Of a stretch of DNA of 16,520 nt, positions 1 to 7,085 are shown in pieces (positions within the stretch are counted from its first letter, which is position 1; each line of letters opens with the position of its first letter). A program made the translations under genes and the position numbers. The stretch is taken from NCBI GenBank assembly GCA_020024475.1, contig JAHHTS010000047.1, positions 1 through 16,520 of the forward strand. Direction: 5' to 3'. The notes below the pieces were generated by a model. It did not search any database. It saw nothing but the letters and a program-made list of their open reading frames with translations, and was not told the origin of the DNA. This stretch comes from Oscillospiraceae bacterium. Lineage in GTDB: Bacteria > Bacillota > Clostridia > Oscillospirales > Ruminococcaceae.

Positions 1-29
1 ATTTAAGTCTTCCTGAAGTTTAATCAATT

Positions 30-508
30 TTAGCTAAGAATAATAGAACCATCTTTACCACTTTGATACAAATATTGTACAGTTGTTCCAAAATTATTTG
101 TATATGTAACTTTTAGATGTGATGAAACATCATTAAAGTAGGTTTTTATAACAACTACAGAATCTTTATCAAATGATTTAACATTAAATTTTTCTTCTTC
201 GTCTTTATATTCAAAAGTGTCAAAATTCATAGAAACTGTAGTAATAGTGAAATCTTTAATCAAACCATCAGTATATAGAGCGAATTGTGCAGCATCTTCA
301 TCAAGGTCTATTTGATATATATTAGAATAGTTATCTAATTTTATATTATCCATAGTACTTGTGTATAATGTACCGATAAATTGTTCCTGTAAATCTTCAT
401 TTTTAACTTCACTATTAGATTCTTGCGGAGTTACCACAGGTTGCTTTGTGCACCCAATGATAAAAGAAAATAGTATAATAGTTAATATTAAATAATTAGA
501 TTTTTCAT
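30..508 (-). pseudogene. Small lipoprotein gene, frameshifted after the start codon
   Basis: Seen: an open frame from 506 down to the TAA at 32-30 encodes a hydrophobic stretch followed by IIGC, a classic lipobox, then a polar, acidic domain of about 139 residues. No start codon fits this frame. An ATG at 508-506, with an AGAGGT ribosome site just upstream, is out of frame by one base: the A run at 505-501 has five bases, and six would give M-K-K-S-N-Y and a 19-residue signal peptide with the lipid-bearing Cys at position 20, 159 residues in all. As written, the ATG frame stops after six codons. A GTG at 437 could start a 135-residue protein, but it has no ribosome site and would lose the signal and lipobox. 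I do not recognise the mature domain. The break may be a true mutation, a phase-variable site, frameshifting at AAA-AAT, or a sequencing error. Confidence 0.7.
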
Positions 509-540
509 GTATATACCTCTCAACTTTATTATAAGTATAA

Positions 541-1289
541 CATTATAAATTGTATTTTACAATTTATAAAAATAAAAATTTATAAGTATTCTGTACTAGA
601 AGTTAATTTAAACAATTGTGAATTATTGTTCATTTGAATTAGCATGTTTGCGTGTGTTTAATTTATGTAAACATGTGAATATATTATAATTAATCGTAGT
701 AAAATTACTAACAGAACTATAATTGAATCAATCAAACATTTTCTTTAAATACAAGAATAAAAATATTTTCAATAGTATAATTTGAACCCTTCTATCAGTA
801 ATGATTGATATTTTATAAAATTGGTATGCTATATTACTATTATGAGAAAATTTTTTTGATAAAAATACAAAAAATTCAAGAATATCAGTTTAATATATAA
901 CACATTTGTGTTATTTAACACTAAGATGATAAGAAATTACAATTAAATCAAATCATAATAATTAGGAAAATACAATTAAAGATGTTGTAGTATAAAAAAA
1001 TGGCAAATTCTAAAAAATAGTGAAAATAGTTTAAATTTTTTTGATAATAAAATAAGCCAACGGTTTGTTATATGCGTTTATATCATAATTTATGACATGA
1101 TAAGTATTAGTGTAAATCAATGCGATTAAAAATATTAAAGAATATAAAAATTAACTTTAATAGTTAAATGCTTAGAATATATAACTAAGTGTAAAGTTAA
1201 TTTAAATGTGTAAAATGTAAAAATACTAAATAGTAAGTCGTTATATTTTGTATCGAATTACAATAAGTTATCAACAATATATTTTTTTA
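541..1289. other. Gene desert, AT-rich, with inverted repeats
   Basis: No coding frame with a ribosome site and family-like protein is seen in these 750 bases on either strand. It separates the divergent lipoprotein remnant from the promoter at 1290. It holds inverted repeats: CATGTTT/AAACATG at about 643-677, AATAGTA (771-777) facing TACTATT (835-841), and a 12-bp perfect stem at 1148-1159/1192-1203. One copy of a 13-base motif (676-688) recurs twice in the other gene desert. I recognise no known riboswitch or RNA class. Confidence 0.6.
1148..1203. repeat. Nested inverted repeat upstream of the leader promoter
   Basis: A perfect 12-bp stem (1148-1159 with 1192-1203) encloses an inner stem CTTAG/CTAAG (1171-1175 with 1185-1189). 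It lies about 90 bp upstream of the -35 box at 1290. There is no T tract after either arm, so it does not look like a terminator. It could be a protein-binding palindrome or simply a chance structure in AT-rich DNA. Confidence 0.4.
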
Positions 1290-1318
1290 TTGACATTAAA
1301 AAAGTTAAGTTATATAAT
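1290..1318 (+). promoter_or_regulatory. Consensus sigma-A promoter of the leader ORF / liv region
   Basis: TTGACA at 1290-1295 and TATAAT at 1313-1318 both match the sigma-A/sigma-70 consensus exactly, with the optimal 17-bp spacer. Transcription would start near 1325, giving a short 5' leader before the AAGGAG ribosome site (1338-1343). It is the strongest promoter seen in the window and points towards the 80-codon ORF, the terminator and livJ. Confidence 0.9.
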
Positions 1319-1350
1319 TCAATCAATTAAAAACATTAAGGAGAACCACC

Positions 1351-1593
1351 ATGAAAACTGCGAAATTTTCAAATATGTATACAGCTTTTCATAAAAACTG
1401 CGCTTATCAGTGTGGTAGTTTTTCTTGTGCAGAAATGAATAATTTTGTGCGTGTTGTACTTTGTGCATCATGCACTTTTATTTTATCTTTGGTACTTGTT
1501 GCAATAATTATTAATAGCGCTATTATTAGCGCTATTATTTGCGTGATTATTATTATGACAACAGGATATTTACCAAAGAAGTTACGAAGCTAA
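1351..1593 (+). CDS. Small Cys-containing, Ile-rich membrane peptide or liv leader peptide
   Basis: An 80-residue protein, not recognised as a known family. The ATG has an ideal AAGGAG site seven bases upstream and a consensus promoter, so it is very probably translated. Residues 1-41 are polar with five cysteines (17, 21, 26, 38, 41). Residues 42-69 are one strongly hydrophobic segment containing 11 Ile, 3 Leu and 3 Val plus Cys64, and the tail is basic (PKKLRS), as in a single-pass membrane peptide with the tail inside. Within the hydrophobic part a four-residue unit repeats (INSA, IISA, IICV, IIIM). Twenty-one bases after the stop codon begins an intrinsic terminator, and the next gene is livJ of the branched-chain amino acid transporter. 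That arrangement resembles an attenuation leader rich in control codons, but known leaders are usually far shorter. Either role is inference. Confidence 0.75.
   Translation: MKTAKFSNMYTAFHKNCAYQCGSFSCAEMNNFVRVVLCASCTFILSLVLVAIIINSAIISAIICVIIIMTTGYLPKKLRS
1510..1557 (+). repeat. Four 12-base in-frame tandem units with internal hairpin
   Basis: Four diverging 12-base units follow each other in frame (1510-1521, 1522-1533, 1534-1545, 1546-1557). The first two contain the palindrome TAGCGCTA. As RNA, 1513-1521 pairs perfectly with 1528-1536 (9 bp, six-base loop) exactly across the Ile codons of the small ORF. Confidence 0.65.
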
Positions 1594-1614
1594 TTGTTTT
1601 ATAAAAATATGAGA

Positions 1615-1652
1615 GCGGTTGTACTTTTTTGAAAAGTATAACCGCATTTTTT
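1615..1652 (+). terminator. Intrinsic terminator between leader ORF and livJ
   Basis: A 14-bp stem (1615-1628 with 1632-1645, one G-U pair, three-base loop) is followed by six T residues (1647-1652). It starts 21 bases after the stop codon of the small ORF and ends about 100 bases before livJ, so all liv transcription from the 1290 promoter must read through it. I found no convincing antiterminator; the best is a five-base ACAAC (1559-1563) that could pair with GTTGT in the 5' arm. Confidence 0.85.
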
Positions 1653-1683
1653 GTATTAAACGGTTATTCCGTTTTAAATATAT

Positions 1684-1710
1684 GAGTATACAATGCCGGT
1701 ATGTGTACTC
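1684..1710 (+). promoter_or_regulatory. Hairpin in the livJ 5' leader
   Basis: A 9-bp stem, GAGTATACA (1684-1692) with TGTGTACTC (1702-1710) and one T-G pair, carries a nine-base loop. It lies between the terminator and the livJ ribosome site and has no T tract. A weak promoter candidate overlaps the region just before it (TTGTAT 1651-1656, TAAATA 1675-1680, 18-bp spacer), so livJ could also be transcribed independently. Confidence 0.4.
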
Positions 1711-1754
1711 TTAAAAAATGATTTAAAATTCATAAACTATTTAGGGGGGTTATT

Positions 1755-2906
1755 ATGAAAAAATTTTTTAGTGTTCTTTTAGCAACAACAATGGCGTTTA
1801 GTGTGACAGCTTGTGGAAACTCATCTTCTAATGAAAATGATGAAAAAGTATTATTTATTGGTGGAAGTGGTCCTTTAACAGGAGATTATGCAACTTATGG
1901 CACATCGACTAAAAATGGTTCAACAATAGCTATTGAAGAAATTAACAATGCAGGTGGTGTGAATGGATATAAATTAAAGCTTGTATATGAAGATGATCAA
2001 GCAGACCCGCAACAAGCAGTGCAAGCATATGCTTCTCTTATGGATGATGGTATGAATGTTACTTTGGGTGGCACAACATCAAGTGCATGTGTAGCGGTAA
2101 GCGAAGAAGCTAATAAAGACAATTTGCTCATGGTTACGCCTACAGCAACACAGAAAGAGGCTACACAATACCCAGGAGGTTTTCGTGTTTGTTTTATGGA
2201 TCCTGACCAAGGTACATATGCAGCAAGATTTATTAAAGAAAATGATGTAGGTAAAAAAATTGCAGTTCTGTATGATAAGTCAAGTGATTATTCAGTAGGA
2301 GTTTATGAAAATTTTAAATCTGAAGCTAAAAAATTAGGTCTTGAAATAGTTGAAACACAAGCATTTACCAATCAGTCAAACACAGATTTTTCCGTACAGC
2401 TTCAAGCAGTAAAAAGCAGCGGAGCAGATTTGTTATTCCTTCCAATTTACGCACAAGAGGCAGCATATGTCCTTACACAAGCAAATTCAGCTAGTTTAGA
2501 TGTAACATTTTTTGGCGTTGATGGCCTTGATGGCGTTATAGAGAAAATTGGAGAATCAAACTTATCACTTACAGAAGGGGTTATGCTTCTTACACCATTT
2601 GTGGCAACAAGTCAGGAACAAAATGTTGTTTCATTTGTAACAAAATATAAGGAAAGACATGGCCAGACACCAGATCAGTTTGCAGCCGATGCTTATGATG
2701 CTATTTACACAATTGCAGAAGCATTTAAAACAGCGGGTGTAGAAACCGATGATAAACAGTTTAATGAAAAGATGATTTCAGCTATGACTCAAATAACAGT
2801 CAATGGTGTAACTGGAACAATGAAGTGGTCAGTAAACGGTGAACCAGAAAAAGCAGCTAAAGCTGTTGTTATCCAAGAAGGAGTTTATGTTGAATATAAA
2901 AAATGA
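1755..2906 (+). CDS. livJ: Branched-chain amino acid ABC transporter, substrate-binding lipoprotein
   Basis: A 383-residue extracellular binding protein of the type I periplasmic-binding fold (Leu/Ile/Val-binding family), which captures the substrate and delivers it to LivH/LivM. Seen: a lipoprotein signal peptide with basic KK, a hydrophobic core and lipobox VTAC (Cys20), then the family start IGGSGPLTGDYATYG and the conserved EEINNAGGVNGYKLKLVYEDDQ-type region near residues 57-78. The GTTSSACVAVSEEANK stretch (about 106-121) is typical of the ligand-binding hinge. The length is normal. The ribosome site is an unusual run of six Gs (1744-1749). It is the first gene of livJHMGF and is separated from livH by 92 bases, which allows higher expression of the binding protein. 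The exact ligand (Leu, Ile, Val or a related acid) cannot be read from sequence. Confidence 0.95.
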   Translation: MKKFFSVLLATTMAFSVTACGNSSSNENDEKVLFIGGSGPLTGDYATYGTSTKNGSTIAIEEINNAGGVNGYKLKLVYEDDQADPQQAVQAYASLMDDGMNVTLGGTTSSACVAVSEEANKDNLLMVTPTATQKEATQYPGGFRVCFMDPDQGTYAARFIKENDVGKKIAVLYDKSSDYSVGVYENFKSEAKKLGLEIVETQAFTNQSNTDFSVQLQAVKSSGADLLFLPIYAQEAAYVLTQANSASLDVTFFGVDGLDGVIEKIGESNLSLTEGVMLLTPFVATSQEQNVVSFVTKYKERHGQTPDQFAADAYDAIYTIAEAFKTAGVETDDKQFNEKMISAMTQITVNGVTGTMKWSVNGEPEKAAKAVVIQEGVYVEYKK

Positions 2907-2951
2907 CAACTAAGATTTATAGCTGATAAATAAAATATACAGTCTAAAAAT

Positions 2952-2972
2952 CGAGTTTTGAAACGAAAATCG
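2952..2972 (+). other. Small stem-loop between livJ and livH
   Basis: CGA-TTTT (one bulged G) pairs with AAAATCG around a six-base loop. There is no T tract. Such intercistronic stems often protect the 3' end of a binding-protein message; that role here is only a guess. Confidence 0.25.
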
Positions 2973-2998
2973 TAAAATAAATTTAACGAGGTAGTATT

Positions 2999-3874
2999 AT
3001 GAACTTTCTTTCCAATTTAATAAGTGGATTGAGCCTTGGCAGTATATACGCATTGATTGCTTTGGGATACACAATGGTATATGGAATCGCAAAAATGCTT
3101 AATTTCGCACACGGAGACATTATAATGGTGGGTGCTTTTGCAACTATTGTATTTATCAATAATCTCGGATTGCCTATGATTGTGGGTGTTTTGTTAAGTG
3201 TAGTGGTCTGCGTGGTGGTCGGAGTGCTAGTGGAGAGAATTGCTTATAAACCACTTCGTTCATCACCACCTTTATCTGTACTTATTACAGCTATAGGCGT
3301 TAGCTATTTTTTACAAAGTTTGGCACAAGTTATATTTGGAACAAACCAGAAAAATTTTCCTAAATTTATAGAAATTACTCCTGTTCATATAAATGAACTT
3401 ACAATAAAAGGGGAAAGCATTGTCACAATGACAGTTACTTTTTCACTTATGGTTGCTTTAAGTTTGTTTATTTCGAAAACTAAAATTGGTAAGGCAATGA
3501 GAGCTGTTTCTGAAGATAAACAAGCAGCAGAACTTATGGGAATAAGTGTTAATAAAACTATAACCATTACATTTGCTATTGGATCTGCATTAGCAAGTGT
3601 AGCAGGTTCATTCTATGGCCTTACATATGGATTTATAGGACCATATTCAGGTTCAATGCCTGGCATAAAAGCCTTTGTTGCAGCAGTTTTTGGAGGAATT
3701 GGCAGTATACCAGGAGCTATGCTTGGTGGAATTTTGCTAGGAATTATAGAAAATCTAGCTAAGGCATATGTTTCTACAGAACTTTCTGATGCAATAGTTT
3801 TTGGTGTGCTGATTGTTGTTTTATTAGTTAAGCCGACAGGTTTACTCGGTAAAAAAACAAACGAAAAAGTTTAA
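2999..3874 (+). CDS. livH: Branched-chain amino acid ABC transporter permease LivH
   Basis: A 291-residue integral membrane permease, one half of the channel for Leu/Ile/Val uptake. Seen: an N-terminal LSLGSIYALIALGYTMVYGI segment followed by LNFAHGDIIMVGAF, both hallmarks of the LivH family; about eight hydrophobic segments; the cytoplasmic coupling loop with RAVSEDKQAAELMGISVNK near residues 168-186, which contacts the ATPase; and GGIGSIPGAMLGG near 236-248. The length is normal for LivH. The start is set by GAGGT at 2988-2992. It lies 12 bases before livM, so the two permeases are surely cotranscribed and translated together. Confidence 0.95.
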   Translation: MNFLSNLISGLSLGSIYALIALGYTMVYGIAKMLNFAHGDIIMVGAFATIVFINNLGLPMIVGVLLSVVVCVVVGVLVERIAYKPLRSSPPLSVLITAIGVSYFLQSLAQVIFGTNQKNFPKFIEITPVHINELTIKGESIVTMTVTFSLMVALSLFISKTKIGKAMRAVSEDKQAAELMGISVNKTITITFAIGSALASVAGSFYGLTYGFIGPYSGSMPGIKAFVAAVFGGIGSIPGAMLGGILLGIIENLAKAYVSTELSDAIVFGVLIVVLLVKPTGLLGKKTNEKV

Positions 3875-3886
3875 GCGAGGTAAAAT

Positions 3887-4903
3887 ATGAAAAATAAATT
3901 TTTAGGTGATATGAAAAAGACTACAAAAAACAATATTTTCACATTAGCCATATGTTTCATAGCTTTTTGCGTTGTAACAACAATGATAATGACTGGTAGT
4001 GCATCAAGACATATGAAAAGTCTTCTAGTTCCAATTTGTATAAATATAATCCTTACGGTTTCATTAAATTTAGTTATTGGTTTTTTAGGCGAATTGAGCT
4101 TAGGCCATGCAGGTTTTATGTCAGTAGGTGCTTATACTGGATGCCTTTTTTCAATATACTTTGAAGAAATATTACCGATAATTGTTAGACTGCCACTAGC
4201 AATATTGTTTGGTGGCTTATGTGCAGCTGTTTTTGGAATTATAGTTGGTGTCCCAGTTTTGAGACTTAAAGGTGATTATCTAGCAATTGTAACATTGGCA
4301 TTTGGCGAAATTTTAAGAAGTGTAATGATAAATCTTGAGTTTACTGGTGGTGCGTCAGGCCTTAAAGGAACACCACAAGATTCGTCATTTAATTTAGGTT
4401 TTATTTGTGTTGTAATTACATTGATTTTAATTATGAATCTTGTAGATTCTAAACATGGCAGAGCGATTATGGCACTGAGAGATAATTCGATAGCTGCTTC
4501 AGCTGTTGGAATTAATACTAATAAATATAAACTTATGGTATTTACAATTTCAGCTTTTTTTGCTGGTGTTGCAGGTGTTATTTATGGACATAATTATTCG
4601 ATAGTTACAGCTGGAACATTTGATTATAATAAGTCGATTGAAATATTAGTTATGGTTGTTCTAGGAGGAATAGGCAATATTAGAGGAAGTGTTATAAGTG
4701 CAACCTTTATAACAATTTTGCCAGAGATGCTTCGAGGATATGCACTAGATGATTACCGCATGCTTATTTATGCAGTTGTATTAATTGTTATGATGCTTTT
4801 AGGAACAAGTGAGAAATTTATGTTTTTAAGATATAAATTTTCTCCAAAAAGATTATGGTCAAAAACCAAAAATGAAGTTAAACTAAGAAAGGAGAACATA
4901 TAA
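3887..4903 (+). CDS. livM: Branched-chain amino acid ABC transporter permease LivM
   Basis: A 338-residue membrane permease, partner of LivH. Seen: a polar N-terminus with KTTKNN, then multiple hydrophobic segments; the family marker LSLGHAGFMSVGAYTG near residues 68-83; GDYLAIVTLAFGEILR near 129-144; the coupling loop ALRDNSIAASAVGINTNKYK near 195-214; and GGIGNIRGSVI near 259-269. It ends in a basic tail (SPKRLWSKTKNEVKLRK) on the inner side. A GCGAGGT ribosome site precedes the start. The stop codon overlaps the livG start by one base (TAATG at 4901-4905), a sign of coupled translation. Confidence 0.95.
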   Translation: MKNKFLGDMKKTTKNNIFTLAICFIAFCVVTTMIMTGSASRHMKSLLVPICINIILTVSLNLVIGFLGELSLGHAGFMSVGAYTGCLFSIYFEEILPIIVRLPLAILFGGLCAAVFGIIVGVPVLRLKGDYLAIVTLAFGEILRSVMINLEFTGGASGLKGTPQDSSFNLGFICVVITLILIMNLVDSKHGRAIMALRDNSIAASAVGINTNKYKLMVFTISAFFAGVAGVIYGHNYSIVTAGTFDYNKSIEILVMVVLGGIGNIRGSVISATFITILPEMLRGYALDDYRMLIYAVVLIVMMLLGTSEKFMFLRYKFSPKRLWSKTKNEVKLRKENI

Positions 4904-5754
4904 TGGCACTGAGACATAAAGCAAGCCGTAAAATGGTATCCCTTCCCACAAGAGCAATTATTCCGGAGGGCGATGTTGATAAAAGACCTATTTTAGAAAC
5001 ACATCACCTTGGTATAGACTTTGGTGGACTTACAGCAGTTGACGATTTAACTTTAGCAGTTGGACCTACTGAAATATGTGGGCTTATAGGTCCAAATGGC
5101 GCAGGTAAAACAACAGTTTTTAATTTGCTTACTAGTGTTTATCAACCGACTCGTGGAACAATTCTTATTGATGGTTATGATACAAAGGGAAAAACGAGCG
5201 CACAAGTTAACAAATTAGGTATAGCTCGTACATTTCAAAATATAAGGTTATTTTCGAATATGAGTGTTATTGATAATGTTAAAATAGGTTTACACAATAA
5301 TGTGAGAACAAATATCCTATCTAGTTTTACACATTCATTTGGATACTCAAATGTTGAAAAAGTTGCTGAACAGAGAGCTAGAGAACTTTTGAGCTTTTTT
5401 GGTATGGATAATTTGAGAAATACTCAAGCAGGAGCCTTGCCTTATGGTGCACAGAGAAGGTTGGAAATTGTTCGTGCTTTGGCAACAAATCCAGGTATTT
5501 TACTTTTAGACGAACCAGCAGCTGGCATGAATCCATCAGAAACTGTAGAACTTATGGAAAATATAAGACGCATTAGGGATACATTTCAAATAGCAGTTAT
5601 GCTCATAGAACATGATATGAATTTGGTTATGGGCATTTGCGAAGGGATATGTGTATTGAACTACGGAAAAATTATAGCAAAAGGTACTCCAGATGAAATT
5701 AAAGCAAATCCTAAAGTAATTGAAGCTTATCTTGGAAAAAAGGCGGGTAATTAG
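4903..5754 (+). CDS. livG: Branched-chain amino acid ABC transporter ATPase LivG
   Basis: A 283-residue cytoplasmic ABC ATPase that pairs with LivF to power uptake. Seen: Walker A GPNGAGKT (63-70), Q-loop FQN (Gln112), a LivG-type signature LPYGAQRRLEI (179-189) in place of the usual LSGGQ, Walker B ILLLDEPAAGMN (199-210) and the switch His237 in LIEHDM. All catalytic residues are present. The family-specific C-terminal end (GKIIAKGTPDEIKANPKVIEAYLG) is complete. The N-terminus is about 25 residues longer than in many LivG proteins, but the start is supported by AAAGGAG at 4888-4894, inside the end of livM. The livF start directly abuts its stop codon. Confidence 0.96.
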   Translation: MALRHKASRKMVSLPTRAIIPEGDVDKRPILETHHLGIDFGGLTAVDDLTLAVGPTEICGLIGPNGAGKTTVFNLLTSVYQPTRGTILIDGYDTKGKTSAQVNKLGIARTFQNIRLFSNMSVIDNVKIGLHNNVRTNILSSFTHSFGYSNVEKVAEQRARELLSFFGMDNLRNTQAGALPYGAQRRLEIVRALATNPGILLLDEPAAGMNPSETVELMENIRRIRDTFQIAVMLIEHDMNLVMGICEGICVLNYGKIIAKGTPDEIKANPKVIEAYLGKKAGN

Positions 5755-6456
5755 ATGTTAAAAGTTGAAAATATAAATGTATATTATGGAAAAATACACG
5801 CTATAAGAGATGTTTCTTTTTATGTAAAAGAAGGAGAGGTAGTTGCTCTTATTGGCGCTAATGGAGCAGGTAAGTCTACAACTTTGAAAACAATCTCAGG
5901 TTTATTACATTCTAAAACTGGTTCAATTACATTTTTGAATGAAGATATAAGTAAAATAGAACCATATAAACTTGTAGGGAGAGGACTTGCACATGTTCCA
6001 GAAGGGCGCAGAATATTTTTACAGATGACTGTAAGAGAAAATTTAGAGATGGGAGCATATACTAAATGTGAAAATATAGAAAAAGATATTGAAAATATTT
6101 ATGCTCGTTTTCCAAGACTTAGAGAAAGAGAAAATCAAATTGCTGGAACATTATCTGGTGGGGAACAACAAATGTTGGCAATAGGGCGTGCTCTTATGAG
6201 TCATCCTAAATTATTGATTCTTGATGAACCATCTATGGGACTTGCACCTATACTTGTAGGTCAAATTTTTGATATCATAAAGGAACTGCATAAAGCAGGG
6301 ACAACAATTTTACTAGTTGAACAAAATGCCGAGATGGCATTAGCAGTCGCTGATCGTGCCTATGTGTTCGAAAGTGGAAATATCGTTTTGTCCGGAACTG
6401 GAAAAGAACTGTCTGAAAGCGATGCAATAAAGAAAGCTTACCTTGGTGGTTCATAA
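5755..6456 (+). CDS. livF: Branched-chain amino acid ABC transporter ATPase LivF
   Basis: A 233-residue ABC ATPase, the second nucleotide-binding subunit of the Leu/Ile/Val importer. Seen: Walker A GANGAGKS (34-41), the LivF-typical HVPEGRRIF (80-88), a canonical signature LSGGEQQ (133-139), Walker B LLILDEPSMGLAP (153-165) and the LivF-type switch VEQN (188-191), where Gln replaces the usual His. This Gln is normal for LivF. The length is standard. The start follows the livG stop with no gap, and its GGCGGG ribosome site lies within livG, so translation is probably coupled. It is the last gene of the operon. Confidence 0.96.
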   Translation: MLKVENINVYYGKIHAIRDVSFYVKEGEVVALIGANGAGKSTTLKTISGLLHSKTGSITFLNEDISKIEPYKLVGRGLAHVPEGRRIFLQMTVRENLEMGAYTKCENIEKDIENIYARFPRLRERENQIAGTLSGGEQQMLAIGRALMSHPKLLILDEPSMGLAPILVGQIFDIIKELHKAGTTILLVEQNAEMALAVADRAYVFESGNIVLSGTGKELSESDAIKKAYLGGS

Positions 6457-6489
6457 TATAGATATAAGTTATAAAAGTATTTTGTTTTG

Positions 6490-6529
6490 CAAACAGAAGT
6501 TTGATTTTTATCAGATTAAATGGTAGTAT
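6490..6529 (+). promoter_or_regulatory. Weak hairpin/T-tract after livF and candidate promoter
   Basis: In the 93 bases after livF, CAAAC/GTTTG (6490-6503) with a four-base loop is followed by ATTTTTA, at best a weak terminator. Overlapping it is a possible promoter: TTGATT (6501-6506), 17-bp spacer, TAGTAT (6524-6529). Together they suggest that the next gene may be partly uncoupled from liv, but neither is strong. Confidence 0.3.
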
Positions 6530-6549
6530 AAAATAAAAAGGAGAAAACG

Positions 6550-7023
6550 ATGAAAGAATTTTTTAATCAGTCATTTGAGATTTATAATAAAAAATGGGCC
6601 TTACTTACTGCCGGTGATAGAGATGATTTTAATACTATGACTATAAGCTGGGGAGGTCTTGGTACTATATGGGGTACAAAAGTGACTACAGTTTATGTTA
6701 GACCTAACCGTTATACATATAAATTTATGGAAAGCAATGATTATTTTACGGTTAGCTTTTATGGGGAAGAATTTAGGAAAGATTTAACAACTTTAGGCAG
6801 AACATCAGGAAGAGATGGTGATAAAATTTCAAAAACCTCCCTTAAACCTAAATTTCTTGATAGGTCAGTAACATTTCAACAAGCGGAAATAACATTGCTT
6901 TGTAAGAAGATTTACTGTCAAGATATGGACTTATCCTCTGTTCCGCAAGATGCAAAAGATATATATTATACCGATGAACCGATGCATAAAATGTACATTG
7001 GTAAAGTTATAGATATTTTATAA
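6550..7023 (+). CDS. Flavin reductase-like FMN-binding protein
   Basis: A 157-residue cytoplasmic protein resembling the flavin-reductase-like (FMN-binding split barrel) family. Seen: an N-terminal WALLTAGDRDDFNTMTISWGGLGTIWG region (residues 16-42), where family members bind the FMN phosphate and isoalloxazine, followed by VYVRPNRYTYKFMESNDYFTVSFY (48-71), the conserved second half of the fold. The length suits a single-domain member. An AAAAGGAG ribosome site fixes the start. Enzymes of this fold reduce or carry FMN, but members range from reductases to electron carriers, and the substrate cannot be told here. It follows liv on the same strand with a 93-base gap and ends at a strong terminator. 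Confidence 0.82.
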   Translation: MKEFFNQSFEIYNKKWALLTAGDRDDFNTMTISWGGLGTIWGTKVTTVYVRPNRYTYKFMESNDYFTVSFYGEEFRKDLTTLGRTSGRDGDKISKTSLKPKFLDRSVTFQQAEITLLCKKIYCQDMDLSSVPQDAKDIYYTDEPMHKMYIGKVIDIL

Positions 7024-7042
7024 ATTTTATATTACTATAAAA

Positions 7043-7080
7043 ATAAAAGCACTTATTCATTATTGAATAAGTGCTTTTAT
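7043..7080. terminator. Bidirectional intrinsic terminator
   Basis: A perfect 17-bp stem (7043-7059 with 7064-7080) and a TTAT loop sit between two convergent genes. The arms end in AAAA/TTTT, so U-rich tails form in both directions, ending the flavin-reductase-like transcript on the plus strand and the reductase-like transcript on the minus strand. Confidence 0.9.
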
Positions 7081-7085
7081 ATATA

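Noticed and set aside
30..437. Intact cytoplasmic protein starting at GTG 437
   Set aside because: There is no ribosome site near this GTG, and the in-frame upstream sequence is a clear lipoprotein signal, so a frameshifted longer gene is the better reading.
1351..1755. T-box or other known riboswitch before livJ
   Set aside because: The terminator has GCGG/CCGC pairing, but there is no T-box AGGGTGG-type antiterminator sequence and a strongly initiated ORF fills the leader.
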